From an uncultured Aquimarina sp. (GTDB taxonomy: Bacteria; Bacteroidota; Bacteroidia; Flavobacteriales; Flavobacteriaceae): 47,679 nt of DNA. The notes beneath the pieces are model-generated. The model worked only from the letters and a program-made list of their open reading frames with translations. It was not told the origin of the DNA and did no database searches. Position numbers and translations under genes: made by a program. The DNA lies in the NCBI GenBank assembly GCA_947498455.1, contig CANMKK010000035.1, positions 1-47,679 on the forward strand. The letters are read 5' to 3'. Shown here piece by piece: positions 18,304 to 27,315 of this stretch. How positions within the stretch are numbered: position 1 is the stretch's first letter; every line of letters starts with the position of its first letter.

Positions 18304-20076
18304 ATGAATACAATTACCAGATTATTTGATTTTCCTCACTATCAGTTAGAAAAACACAACTTAGATAAGTCACTAGTAACAAAATACGACGGAAAGTGGA
18401 TAGCTACTTCTACTAAGGAATATGTAGAAAAAGCAAATCGTATCAGTCGTGGTTTACTGAGGTTAGGTGTAAAACCTAATGACAAAATTGCTATCATCTC
18501 TACTAATAATAGAACAGAATGGAACATTACCGATATTGGAATTCTACAAACTGGAGCTCAGAATGTGCCTATTTATCCAACTATTTCGCAAGAAGATTAT
18601 GAATATGTATTGAATCATTCAGAATCTATATATTGTTTTGTCTCTGACGAGGAAGTATTCCAAAAAGTAAAAAACATACAAAAAAATGTTCCTTCCCTAA
18701 AAGACGTATACTCTTTTAATGATATAGAAGGATGTAATAGTTGGAACAAAGTTTTAGAATTAGGTGAAGACACTAGTAATCAAGAAAATGTAGAAAAATT
18801 AATGTCAGCCGTAAAAGAAGATGATCTGGCCACACTAATATACACATCCGGAACAACAGGGAGACCAAAGGGTGTAATGCTTAGTCATAAGAATATCGTA
18901 AGTAATGCACTAAACAGCTCTGTACGGTTTCCATTAGTAGATGGAGAGACCAAAGCACTCAGCTTTTTGCCAGTATGTCATATTTATGAAAGAATGCTAA
19001 TGTATTTATATCAATACAGAGGTATCGGTATTTATTTTGCGGAGTCTTTAGAAACCATTAGTGACAACTTAAAAGAAATCAAGCCAGATGTGATGACCGC
19101 TGTACCTAGGTTATTAGAAAAGGTATATGACAAGATCATTGCTAAAGGAACTGATCTTACAGGAATCAAAAAGAAGCTCTTTTTCTGGGCGGTTGATTTA
19201 GGTTTGCAATATGAACCTTATGGAGCAAATGGATGGTGGTATGAAAAGAAACTGGGAATTGCTAAAAAGCTAATCTTTAGTAAATGGCAAGAAGCACTTG
19301 GTGGTAACCTAAAAATCATTGCTTCGGGAAGTGCTGCCTTACAATCAAGATTGGCCAGAGTATTTAATGCTGCCGGAATTAATGTTATGGAAGGGTATGG
19401 CTTAACAGAGACATCCCCTGTGGTTTCCGTAAATGACATTAGAGAAAAAGGGTTTAAGATTGGTACTGTAGGAAAAATGATTCCGCATACTGAGGTAAAA
19501 ATTGCTGAAGATGGAGAAATCCTCGTAAAAGGCCCACAAGTAATGATGGGATACTATAAAAACGAGGAAAAGACTAAAGAAGTTCTAAAAGATGGATATT
19601 TTCATACAGGAGATATTGGAGAAATCGACAATGAAGGGTTTTTGCGAATTACAGATCGTAAAAAAGAAATGTTTAAAACCTCCGGCGGTAAATATATTGC
19701 TCCACAGGTTATCGAAAACACTATGAAACAATCTCGTTTTATAGAGCAAATTATGGTTATTGGAGATGGAGAAAAAATGCCTGCTGCTTTTATTCAACCA
19801 AATTTTGAGTTTATCAAAGAATGGGCAGAAAGAAAGAAGATACACATTGGTAATTCTAATGAAGAAATTGTTAGTAACCAATCTGTAATAGATCGTGTTC
19901 AGGAAGAAGTTGATGAACACAATGAAAAATTTGGCAAATGGGAACGGATCAAAAGATTCGAGCTTACACCAGATGAATGGAGTATAGAAGCGGAACACCT
20001 TACCCCTACTATGAAGTTAAAAAGACGTATCATAAAAGCTAAATACAAAGAATTATATGATAAAATCTACTGCTAA
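18304..20076 (+). CDS. Long-chain fatty acid-CoA ligase (AMP-forming)
   Basis: A 590-aa member of the ANL adenylate-forming family. It activates fatty acids to acyl-CoA with ATP, the entry step of beta-oxidation. The P-loop-like motif YTSGTTGRPKG lies at about residues 180-190. EGYGLTETSPVVS, HTGDIGEIDNEGFLRITDR and the late KMKLKRR-like segment are the other expected core motifs. No signal peptide: cytoplasmic or peripheral to the inner membrane. It precedes the beta-oxidation operon, has its own terminator (20128-20156), and carries a palindrome upstream that matches the one before the marR-like gene. Confidence 0.93.
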   Translation: MNTITRLFDFPHYQLEKHNLDKSLVTKYDGKWIATSTKEYVEKANRISRGLLRLGVKPNDKIAIISTNNRTEWNITDIGILQTGAQNVPIYPTISQEDYEYVLNHSESIYCFVSDEEVFQKVKNIQKNVPSLKDVYSFNDIEGCNSWNKVLELGEDTSNQENVEKLMSAVKEDDLATLIYTSGTTGRPKGVMLSHKNIVSNALNSSVRFPLVDGETKALSFLPVCHIYERMLMYLYQYRGIGIYFAESLETISDNLKEIKPDVMTAVPRLLEKVYDKIIAKGTDLTGIKKKLFFWAVDLGLQYEPYGANGWWYEKKLGIAKKLIFSKWQEALGGNLKIIASGSAALQSRLARVFNAAGINVMEGYGLTETSPVVSVNDIREKGFKIGTVGKMIPHTEVKIAEDGEILVKGPQVMMGYYKNEEKTKEVLKDGYFHTGDIGEIDNEGFLRITDRKKEMFKTSGGKYIAPQVIENTMKQSRFIEQIMVIGDGEKMPAAFIQPNFEFIKEWAERKKIHIGNSNEEIVSNQSVIDRVQEEVDEHNEKFGKWERIKRFELTPDEWSIEAEHLTPTMKLKRRIIKAKYKELYDKIYC

Positions 20077-20127
20077 TTAGCTTATTACAATTACTATATA
20101 TACAGTGATTTAACACAAAAAAAACAT

Positions 20128-20156
20128 ACTTCTCATTTTATGAGGAGTTTTTTTTA
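20128..20156 (+). terminator. Intrinsic terminator of the acyl-CoA ligase gene
   Basis: ACTTCTCAT and ATGAGGAGT pair over 9 bp (one G-U) around a 3-nt loop, followed by a run of T. Confidence 0.82.
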
Positions 20157-20317
20157 TTTATTAAAAATAAAACTGTAAATTATAACTTTTAACATAAAGA
20201 GTCCGTGACTTAATGTGCGATCATTTATCTTTTTTTTAATTGAAAATAAACATTAGCTACCCATAACTATTTTGTTTGACACGTACCGAATCGCATTTTT
20301 ACAATTTTTTCACATAA

Positions 20318-20339
20318 TTTATTATGCACGCATAATAAA
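20318..20339. promoter_or_regulatory. Palindromic operator of the MarR-regulated beta-oxidation operon
   Basis: TTTATTATGC and GCATAATAAA form a perfect 10-bp inverted repeat with AC between them. It lies 8 bp upstream of the probable -7 element and 43 bp before the marR-like start codon. Size and symmetry are typical for a MarR dimer, so autorepression with release by a fatty acyl ligand is a reasonable inference. Confidence 0.72.
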
Positions 20340-20381
20340 TTTTTAATATATTTACCTTCTAAATAAATATATGCTTTCTGA

Positions 20382-20828
20382 ATGAAGGAAAAAACAATTG
20401 ATTATGCGCTTCGAGCCACATGGATGGCGGTAGCCAAAATGTATAATGAAGAAGCTAGTAAAAAAGGTAGCACTATGGCTACCGGATTTGCTTTGATAAG
20501 TATCGATCCGGAAAACGGAACTCCATCCACCTCATTGGGTCCTAAAATGGGTATGGAAGCAACCAGTCTCTCCCGAACATTAAAAACAATGGAAGAAAAA
20601 GGACTTATTTTTAGAAAGAAGAACCCCTTGGATGGTCGTGGTGTGCTTATATACCTCACTCCTTTTGGAGTAGAAATGCGAGAATTTTCTAAAGAAGTGG
20701 TTTTTACATTCGACTCCGCAGTAAGAGAACAAGTACCCAAAGAAAAACTAGATACTTTTTTAGAAGTATTTCAAATGATCAATGATATTATTTCAACAAA
20801 GAAAATTTACACAAAAAATAATCTTTAA
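20382..20828 (+). CDS. MarR-family transcriptional regulator
   Basis: A 148-aa winged-helix protein. The recognition helix region (GMEATSLSRTLKTMEEKGLI) and the following wing (RKKNPLDGRGVLIYLT) are clear at about residues 62-100, with dimerisation helices at both ends. It is the first gene of the beta-oxidation operon, 24 bp before the fused dehydrogenase/hydratase gene. A perfect palindrome sits in its promoter. It probably represses its own operon and perhaps the upstream ligase; the ligand may be an acyl-CoA or fatty acid. Those last points are inference from context. Confidence 0.92.
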   Translation: MKEKTIDYALRATWMAVAKMYNEEASKKGSTMATGFALISIDPENGTPSTSLGPKMGMEATSLSRTLKTMEEKGLIFRKKNPLDGRGVLIYLTPFGVEMREFSKEVVFTFDSAVREQVPKEKLDTFLEVFQMINDIISTKKIYTKNNL

Positions 20829-20852
20829 CATCTTAAGAAGCAAAGTAAACAA

Positions 20853-23258
20853 ATGAAAAGAATCATTAAAAAAGTTGCAGTCATCGGTTCAGGGATTATG
20901 GGATCTGGTATTGCTTGCCATTTTGCCAATATTGGCGTCGAAGTATTATTGCTCGACATTGTCCCTCGAGAATTAAACGATAAAGAAAAGGCAAAAAGCC
21001 TTACATTAGAAAACAAAACGGTTCGTAATAGATTAGTAAATGATTCATTAAAAGCCGCTCTTAAATCTAAACCTTCTCCAATCTATCATCAAAAATTTGC
21101 AAATCGAATCACTACCGGAAATCTGGAAGATGATATAGCAAAGGTAGCTGACGTAGATTGGATTATAGAAGTTGTAGTAGAAAGATTAGATATTAAAAAA
21201 ATAGTTTTCGAGAATCTGGAAAAACACAGAACTCCTGGAACATTAATTACATCAAATACTTCAGGGATTCCTATCAAATTTATGTCAGAAGGAAGAAGCG
21301 AAGATTTCCAAAAACATTTCTGTGGAACACATTTCTTTAACCCTGCCCGATATTTAAAATTATTCGAAATCATTCCTGGACCAAATACTTCTGCTGAGGT
21401 ATTAGAGTTCCTCAATGGATATGGTGAACAATATCTGGGTAAAACTTCTGTTGTTGCCAAAGACACCCCAGCATTTATCGGTAATAGAATCGGTATCTTT
21501 AGTATTATGAGCTTGTTTCATATGGTAAACGATATGGAATTAACTATCGAAGAAGTCGATAAACTAACGGGACCTGTAATCGGAAGACCCAAATCAGCTA
21601 CTTTTCGTACAGTAGACGTTGTTGGTTTAGATACATTGGTACATGTCGCCAATGGTATTGCAGATAATTGTACAGATGATGAGCGCCACGAACTATTTAA
21701 GTTACCTGGATTCATTAATACAATGATGGAGAACAAATGGCTGGGTAGTAAATCAGGTCAAGGGTTTTATAAAAAACAAGTATCTCCAGAAGGAAAAAAA
21801 GAAATCCTTTCGTTAGACCTAAACACCTTAGCCTATAGAGAAAAGAAAAGAGCCTCTTTCCCTACTCTAGAACTAACCAAAACTATTGATAAGGTAATCG
21901 ATCGTTTTAAAGTATTAGTTTCTGGAAAAGATAAGGCAGGAGAATTCTATCGTAAGAATCTATCAGCACTTTTCGCATATGTATCTAATCGTATTCCCGA
22001 AATCACCGATGATCTATACAAAATTGATGATGCTATGAAAGCAGGTTTTGGTTGGGAACATGGCCCTTTCCAGATCTGGGATGCTATTGGAGTAGAAAAA
22101 GGTATCGAAATGATGAAGGTAGAAGGATATGAACCTGCTGCTTGGGTACAGGATATGATTACTTCAGGAAGCACTTCTTTTTATACGATCAAAAATGGAG
22201 CAACCTTCTTTTATGATATTCCTAAAAAAGAACAGACAAAAGTACCTGGACAAGATGCCTTTATTATTCTTGATAATATCCGTAAATCATCAGAAGTATT
22301 TAAAAACAGTGGTGTTGTTATAGAAGATCTTGGTGATGGAATCCTTAATGTAGAATTCCAGAGTAAGATGAATAGCATCGGAGGAGATGTACTCGCCGGA
22401 CTTAATAAAGCAATAGATCTTGCAGAAAAAGATTTTCAGGGATTGGTTGTTGGTAATCAAGCTGCTAATTTCTCTGTAGGTGCTAATATTGGTATGATTT
22501 TTATGATGGCTGTAGAGCAAGAGTATGATGAGTTAAATATGGCTGTTAAGTATTTTCAGGATTCATGCATGCGACTTCGTTATTCATCAATTCCTACAGT
22601 AGTCGCCCCTCACGGAATGACACTCGGTGGTGGTTGCGAAATGACACTACATGCCGATAAGGTAGTAGCCGCAGCAGAAAGTTATATTGGATTGGTAGAA
22701 TTTGGAGTTGGAGTTATACCCGGCGGTGGTGGATCCAAAGAAATGGCATTAAGAGCATCAGATTCCTTTAAGAAAAATGATGTAGAGCTGAATATCCTTC
22801 AGGAGCATTTCTTAACCATTGGTATGGCCAAAGTATCAACCTCAGCATATGAAGCGTATGACACCAATATATTACAACATGGAAAAGATATTGTTGTAGT
22901 AAACAAAGATCGCCAAATTGCTACCGCTAAGGCCTATGCTAAACTAATGGCAGAGCAAGGGTATACGCAACCCGTACGTCGTAAGGATGTAAAAGTACTG
23001 GGAAAACAAGCATTAGGTATGTTTCTGGTAGGAACAGATTCTATGGAAGCCAGTAAGTATATCTCAGAACACGATAAGAAAATAGCCAACAAACTAGGAT
23101 ATGTAATGGCCGGGGGAGATTTATCCGAACCCACTTTAGTTACAGAACAGTACCTATTAGATCTAGAAAGAGAAGCTTTCTTATCCCTATGTACAGAACG
23201 TAAAACCCTAGAGCGTATCGAGCATATGCTTAAGAAAGGAAAACCGTTACGTAATTAA
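20853..23258 (+). CDS. 3-hydroxyacyl-CoA dehydrogenase/enoyl-CoA hydratase fusion
   Basis: An 801-aa bifunctional beta-oxidation enzyme that hydrates enoyl-CoA and oxidises the 3-hydroxyacyl-CoA with NAD. Domain order is dehydrogenase first: a Rossmann fold with GSGIMGSG at residues 12-19 and the HFFNPARYLKLFEIIPG signature, two C-terminal dehydrogenase domains (to about 440), then a crotonase fold from about 480 (SVGANIG and LGGGCEMTLHAD oxyanion-hole segments, PGGGGSKEMALRA). This is the reverse of E. coli FadB. It is the second gene of the operon; the thiolase normally expected next is separated by an inserted four-helix-bundle gene. Confidence 0.94.
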   Translation: MKRIIKKVAVIGSGIMGSGIACHFANIGVEVLLLDIVPRELNDKEKAKSLTLENKTVRNRLVNDSLKAALKSKPSPIYHQKFANRITTGNLEDDIAKVADVDWIIEVVVERLDIKKIVFENLEKHRTPGTLITSNTSGIPIKFMSEGRSEDFQKHFCGTHFFNPARYLKLFEIIPGPNTSAEVLEFLNGYGEQYLGKTSVVAKDTPAFIGNRIGIFSIMSLFHMVNDMELTIEEVDKLTGPVIGRPKSATFRTVDVVGLDTLVHVANGIADNCTDDERHELFKLPGFINTMMENKWLGSKSGQGFYKKQVSPEGKKEILSLDLNTLAYREKKRASFPTLELTKTIDKVIDRFKVLVSGKDKAGEFYRKNLSALFAYVSNRIPEITDDLYKIDDAMKAGFGWEHGPFQIWDAIGVEKGIEMMKVEGYEPAAWVQDMITSGSTSFYTIKNGATFFYDIPKKEQTKVPGQDAFIILDNIRKSSEVFKNSGVVIEDLGDGILNVEFQSKMNSIGGDVLAGLNKAIDLAEKDFQGLVVGNQAANFSVGANIGMIFMMAVEQEYDELNMAVKYFQDSCMRLRYSSIPTVVAPHGMTLGGGCEMTLHADKVVAAAESYIGLVEFGVGVIPGGGGSKEMALRASDSFKKNDVELNILQEHFLTIGMAKVSTSAYEAYDTNILQHGKDIVVVNKDRQIATAKAYAKLMAEQGYTQPVRRKDVKVLGKQALGMFLVGTDSMEASKYISEHDKKIANKLGYVMAGGDLSEPTLVTEQYLLDLEREAFLSLCTERKTLERIEHMLKKGKPLRN

Positions 23259-23265
23259 TAGACAC

Positions 23266-23685
23266 TTAGAAACTAGACTGTAAGAAACTAGACCGATGGC
23301 AAGACATAATTTTAAAAAATTAAAAATTTGGGAAGAAAGTATAAAATTAGTAGGTAATAGCTATCAACTAACTAAATCTTTTCCGGAATCTGAAAAATTT
23401 AATCTCATTAGTCAAATGAATAGATGCGCTGTATCTATTCCGTCAAATATAGCAGAAGGGTCTAGCAAAAGTACAAACAAACATTTTAAAAAGTTTTTAG
23501 AGAATAGTTTAGGATCAGCTTTTGAATGGGAAACGCAATTAATCGTTTCTTATAATGAAAGCTATATAAGCAAAGAAAAATTTGAAGAATTAGAAAATAA
23601 AATTTTACAAATACAGAAAATGATAGGTTCTTTCATGGATAATTTGAATGATTAGAAGTCTTACATCTAGTCTCTAGATTCTAGA
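23266..23685. mobile_element. Inverted-repeat-flanked four-helix-bundle element inside the beta-oxidation operon
   Basis: A ~420-bp insert between the dehydrogenase/hydratase and thiolase genes. The left flank (about 23266-23292) and right flank (about 23655-23680) are imperfect inverted repeats: about 17 of 20 positions match when the left is reverse-complemented (TCTTACA, then TCTAGT, then TCTA). The only gene inside encodes an S23/IVP-type four-helix-bundle protein. The layout mirrors intervening sequences found in bacterial 23S rRNA, but sits in a protein operon. Mobility is inferred. Confidence 0.5.
23296..23655 (+). CDS. Four-helix-bundle protein (23S rRNA intervening-sequence family)
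   Basis: A 119-aa helical protein of the S23/IVP type. Recognisable motifs are FKKLKIWEESIKL at the N-terminus, YQLTKSFPESEKFNLISQMNRCAVSIPSNIAEG in the middle, then SLGSAFEWETQL. The family is common in Bacteroidetes and related to proteins encoded by 23S rRNA intervening sequences; its biochemical role is unsettled. It lies in the same direction as the operon and would be co-transcribed, but has no link to fatty acid metabolism. Flanking CTAGA-rich inverted repeats suggest it arrived as a unit. Confidence 0.88.
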   Translation: MARHNFKKLKIWEESIKLVGNSYQLTKSFPESEKFNLISQMNRCAVSIPSNIAEGSSKSTNKHFKKFLENSLGSAFEWETQLIVSYNESYISKEKFEELENKILQIQKMIGSFMDNLND

Positions 23686-23714
23686 GTCTCTATTTTCTAA
23701 ATAAATATAATACT

Positions 23715-24908
23715 ATGAGTAAAACAGCATATATAGTAAAAGCATATAGAACAGCCGTCGGGAAAGCCCCTCGCGGAGTGTTCAGATTTAAAAGAACAGA
23801 TGAATTGGCAGCCGAAACCATCGAACATATGATGAAGGAGCTACCTCAACTAGATAAAACACGTATCGATGATGTAATTGTCGGTAATGCCATGCCAGAA
23901 GGATCACAGGGGCTGAATATGGCACGTTTGATTTCATTAATGGGACTAAACTCTGTGGATGTCCCCGGAGTAACCGTAAATAGATTTTGTTCCTCAGGAA
24001 TTGAAACGATTGGTATTGCTACTGCCAAAATACAATCCGGAATGGCCGATTGTATTATAGCCGGCGGAGCAGAAAGTATGAGTTCAGTTCCTATGACCGG
24101 ATATAAGACCGAACTTAATTATGATCTAGCAAAATCAGGACATGAAGATTACTACTGGGGTATGGGTAATACTGCAGAAGCTGTGGCAAATCAATTTAAA
24201 GTATCTCGCGAGGATCAGGATGAGTTTGCTTACAATTCTCATATGAAAGCACTAAAAGCACAGGTAGAAAATCGTTTTCAAGATCAGATCGTCCCTATCA
24301 ATGTAGAGCAAACATATATCGATGAAAATGGAAAAAAAGCTACCAAATCATATACGGTAACTAAAGATGAAGGACCTCGTAAAGGAACTAGTAAAGAAGT
24401 GCTAGGTAAATTAAGACCTGTATTTGCTGCAAATGGGAGTGTCACTGCTGGTAATTCTTCTCAGATGAGTGATGGAGCTGCTTTTGTAATGGTAATGAGC
24501 GAAGAAATGGTAAAAGAACTAAATCTAGAACCTATTGCTCGACTCGTCAATTATGCCGCAGCCGGTGTTGAGCCTAGAATTATGGGAATTGGTCCTGTAA
24601 AAGCAATCCCAAAAGCTCTAAAACAAGCAGGGCTTAAACAAGAGGATATCGAATTGATAGAACTTAATGAAGCCTTTGCTTCTCAATCCTTAGCAGTAAT
24701 GAGAGAACTTAGACTAAACCAAGAACTTGTTAACGTCAATGGAGGAGCAATTGCATTAGGGCACCCACTAGGATGTACAGGAGCCAAACTTTCCGTACAA
24801 CTATTTGATGAAATGCGTAAGCGTGATATGAAAGGTAAATACGGAATGGTAACCATGTGTGTAGGAACCGGACAAGGCGCAGCGGGTATTTTTGAGTTTT
24901 TAAACTAG
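23715..24908 (+). CDS. Acetyl-CoA C-acyltransferase (thiolase)
   Basis: A 397-aa degradative thiolase that cleaves 3-ketoacyl-CoA with CoA to release acetyl-CoA. The acylated cysteine is Cys92 in NRFCSSG. The second active-site segments are GGAIALGHPLGCTGA (His) and MCVGTGQGAAG (Cys) near the C-terminus. Length and motifs are complete. It is the partner of the upstream dehydrogenase/hydratase fusion; together they form the trifunctional core of beta-oxidation. Confidence 0.95.
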   Translation: MSKTAYIVKAYRTAVGKAPRGVFRFKRTDELAAETIEHMMKELPQLDKTRIDDVIVGNAMPEGSQGLNMARLISLMGLNSVDVPGVTVNRFCSSGIETIGIATAKIQSGMADCIIAGGAESMSSVPMTGYKTELNYDLAKSGHEDYYWGMGNTAEAVANQFKVSREDQDEFAYNSHMKALKAQVENRFQDQIVPINVEQTYIDENGKKATKSYTVTKDEGPRKGTSKEVLGKLRPVFAANGSVTAGNSSQMSDGAAFVMVMSEEMVKELNLEPIARLVNYAAAGVEPRIMGIGPVKAIPKALKQAGLKQEDIELIELNEAFASQSLAVMRELRLNQELVNVNGGAIALGHPLGCTGAKLSVQLFDEMRKRDMKGKYGMVTMCVGTGQGAAGIFEFLN

Positions 24909-25019
24909 ACACTGGACTATGAGAGTCTAGAGTCTAGACTATATTAAAATTATAAAGTAAGAGTTAACAAATCTAGGTTCTAGTATCTATAAGTCTAGGT
25001 TCCAAAAAAAATAACAACT
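24909..25019. repeat. CTAGA-rich repeat relic between thiolase and acyl-CoA dehydrogenase genes
   Basis: Contains a 17-bp near-perfect palindrome AGTCTAGAGTCTAGACT (24924-24940) and two copies of a TCTAGGTTC-type motif. These resemble the flanks of the four-helix-bundle element 1.2 kb upstream and the edges of the 27 kb array. It may be a footprint of a lost insertion. Confidence 0.45.
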
Positions 25020-26831
25020 ATGAATACAGAAAATATAAATAAAGATATTCTTAGAGGAGGGCAATTCCTTGTCAAAGAAACGAAGTGTGAAGATGTATTT
25101 ACTCCAGAAGATTTTTCTGAAGAACAAAAAATGATGCGTGATAGTGCCAAAGAATTTGTCGATCGCGAATTATGGGCGCATTGGGAGAGATTCGAATCTA
25201 AAGATTATGCCTATACAGAAGAATGCATGCGTAAAGCCGGTGAATTAGGACTTCTTGGTGTATCTGTACCCGAGGAATATGATGGACTGGGAATGGGGTT
25301 TGTATCTACTATGCTGGTTTGCGATTATATTTCTGGTGCTACTGGGTCTTTTAGTACGGCCTTTGGAGCTCATACAGGTATTGGTACCATGCCCATTACA
25401 TTATATGGTAATGAAGCGCAGAAGAAAAAGTATGTTCCTAAACTCGCTACAGGAGAGTGGTTTGGTGCCTATTGTTTAACAGAACCAGGAGCCGGATCTG
25501 ATGCCAACTCTGGTAAGACCAAAGCCGTATTATCCGATGATGGAACACATTACCTGATTTCAGGACAAAAAATGTGGATCTCTAATGCAGGGTTCTGCAG
25601 CTTATTTATAGTTTTTGCACGTATCGAAGACGATAAAAATATCACAGGTTTTATTGTAGAAAATGATCCTGAAAATGGTATTTCGTTGGGAGACGAAGAA
25701 AAGAAACTAGGTATCCACTCCTCCTCTACCCGTCAGGTATTTTTTAGTAATACCAAGGTACCTGTAGAAAATATGCTATCAGAAAGAGGTAATGGATTTA
25801 AGATTGCTATGAACGCACTGAATGTAGGGCGTATTAAATTAGCTGCTGCTTGTTTAGATGCACAGCGTAGAGTCATTGGAGAAGCTACCAAATATGCTAA
25901 TGAGCGTATCCAGTTTAAAACACCAATCATGAATTTTGGAGCTATCAAAGCGAAGATTGCGGAGATGGCCACCAATGCATATGCTGATGAATCTGCTAGT
26001 TACCGCGCGGCAAAAAATATAGAAGATCGAATTGCCATCCGACAAGCAGAAGGAAACTCTCATCAGGAAGCGGAACTAAAGGGTGTAGAAGAGTACGCTA
26101 TCGAATGTTCTATTCTAAAAGTAGCTGTATCAGAAGACATACAGAGTTGTACCGATGAAGGGATTCAGATTTTTGGAGGAATGGGATTCTCTGCGGATAC
26201 ACCGATGGAATCCGCGTGGAGAGATGCCCGTATATCACGTATCTACGAAGGGACGAATGAAATCAATCGTATGCTAGCGGTAGGGATGTTAGTAAAAAAA
26301 GCAATGAAAGGGCATGTAGATCTTCTGGGACCAGCTATGGCCGTTGCAGATGAGCTAACAGGCATACCATCATTTGATACGCCGGATTATTCTCAACTTT
26401 TTGCCGAGGAAAAAGAAATCATTGCCAAACTGAAGAAAGTGTTCTTAATGGTAGCAGGAGCTGCGGTACAGAAATTTGGTCCTCAGTTAGAAGAACACCA
26501 ACAATTATTAATGGCTGCTTCAGACATATTAATTGAAATCTATATGGCAGAATCTACCATCTTACGTACTGAGAAAAATGCCAAACGTTTTGGAGAAGAA
26601 GCTCAGGAAATACAGATTGCTATGTCTCAATTGTATTTATACAATGCTGTAGATATCATTATTAAGAAAGGAAAAGAAGGAATTGTATCTTTTGCCGAAG
26701 GTGATGAACAACGTATGATGCTTATGGGCCTAAAACGTTTTACCAAATATGCCAACCAGCCCAATGTAGTAGTCCTACGAACTAAAATTGCGGATAAGGT
26801 AGCTGCAGAAAATGGATATTGTTTTTCATAG
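25020..26831 (+). CDS. Acyl-CoA dehydrogenase
   Basis: A 603-aa FAD flavoprotein that introduces the alpha-beta double bond of acyl-CoA, the first oxidative step. The N-terminal, middle (TEPGAGSDANSG; GQKMWISNAGFC) and C-terminal helical domains are all present. The base is likely the glutamate in RIYEGTNEINRM (about residues 414-425). An extra ~170-residue C-terminal helical domain makes it similar to the long VLCAD-type enzymes. It is the last gene of the MarR-led operon, with a terminator-like hairpin directly after. Confidence 0.94.
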   Translation: MNTENINKDILRGGQFLVKETKCEDVFTPEDFSEEQKMMRDSAKEFVDRELWAHWERFESKDYAYTEECMRKAGELGLLGVSVPEEYDGLGMGFVSTMLVCDYISGATGSFSTAFGAHTGIGTMPITLYGNEAQKKKYVPKLATGEWFGAYCLTEPGAGSDANSGKTKAVLSDDGTHYLISGQKMWISNAGFCSLFIVFARIEDDKNITGFIVENDPENGISLGDEEKKLGIHSSSTRQVFFSNTKVPVENMLSERGNGFKIAMNALNVGRIKLAAACLDAQRRVIGEATKYANERIQFKTPIMNFGAIKAKIAEMATNAYADESASYRAAKNIEDRIAIRQAEGNSHQEAELKGVEEYAIECSILKVAVSEDIQSCTDEGIQIFGGMGFSADTPMESAWRDARISRIYEGTNEINRMLAVGMLVKKAMKGHVDLLGPAMAVADELTGIPSFDTPDYSQLFAEEKEIIAKLKKVFLMVAGAAVQKFGPQLEEHQQLLMAASDILIEIYMAESTILRTEKNAKRFGEEAQEIQIAMSQLYLYNAVDIIIKKGKEGIVSFAEGDEQRMMLMGLKRFTKYANQPNVVVLRTKIADKVAAENGYCFS

Positions 26832-26852
26832 ATAATAATCAAACTAGCATTG

Positions 26853-26888
26853 AAACCCGATATGTTTTTTTTTAACGTATTGGGTTTT
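26853..26888 (+). terminator. Probable terminator of the beta-oxidation operon
   Basis: AAACCCGATATG and CGTATTGGGTTT pair over 11-12 bp with three G-U pairs, around a T-rich loop, followed by TTTT. The tail is short, so termination may be partial. Confidence 0.5.
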
Positions 26889-26899
26889 GTGGTAGTTAG

Positions 26900-27315
26900 T
26901 GAATATGTAGTAATGAGTATTGAGACAGGAAACAGGAGACAAGAGACAAGAATCTGGATGCTAGATACTAGACTAAAAGATTGTATATAGGTCTTTATTA
27001 GTAGTGAGTATGTAGTAGTTAGTAGTGAGACAAGAGATCAGAAGCTAAATGCTAGGCTAAAAGGCTATATGCACGTCATTACGAAGAGGAACGACGAAGT
27101 AATCTCATGATGTAGGACTCTGATTTAAACAGATTGCTTCATTCCCAATTGACACGTCATTACGAGGAGGAACGATCGCTTCATTCCCAATTGACACGTC
27201 ATTACGAGGAGGAACGACGAAGTAATCTCATGAATAGAGTAACGATATTCAAACAGATCGCTTCATTCCCAATTGACACATCATTACAAGGAGACTCGAC
27301 GAAGTAATCTCAAGA
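26900..27315. repeat. Degenerate dispersed repeats before the tandem array
   Basis: Contains partial copies of the array unit and three copies of a hairpin motif of the form GTCATTACGAGGAGGAACGA, the well-known type of dispersed palindromic element whose ATTAC and GTAAT ends pair. No gene is visible. Confidence 0.65.

Larger units (their letters stand above)
20077..20381. other. Intergenic region before the beta-oxidation operon
   Basis: The 305 bp hold the ligase terminator at the left, about 150 bp of AT-rich DNA without a recognisable feature, the 22-bp palindromic operator (20318-20339) and a probable -7 element TATATTTA (20347-20354) that places transcription start near 20361. Confidence 0.6.
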
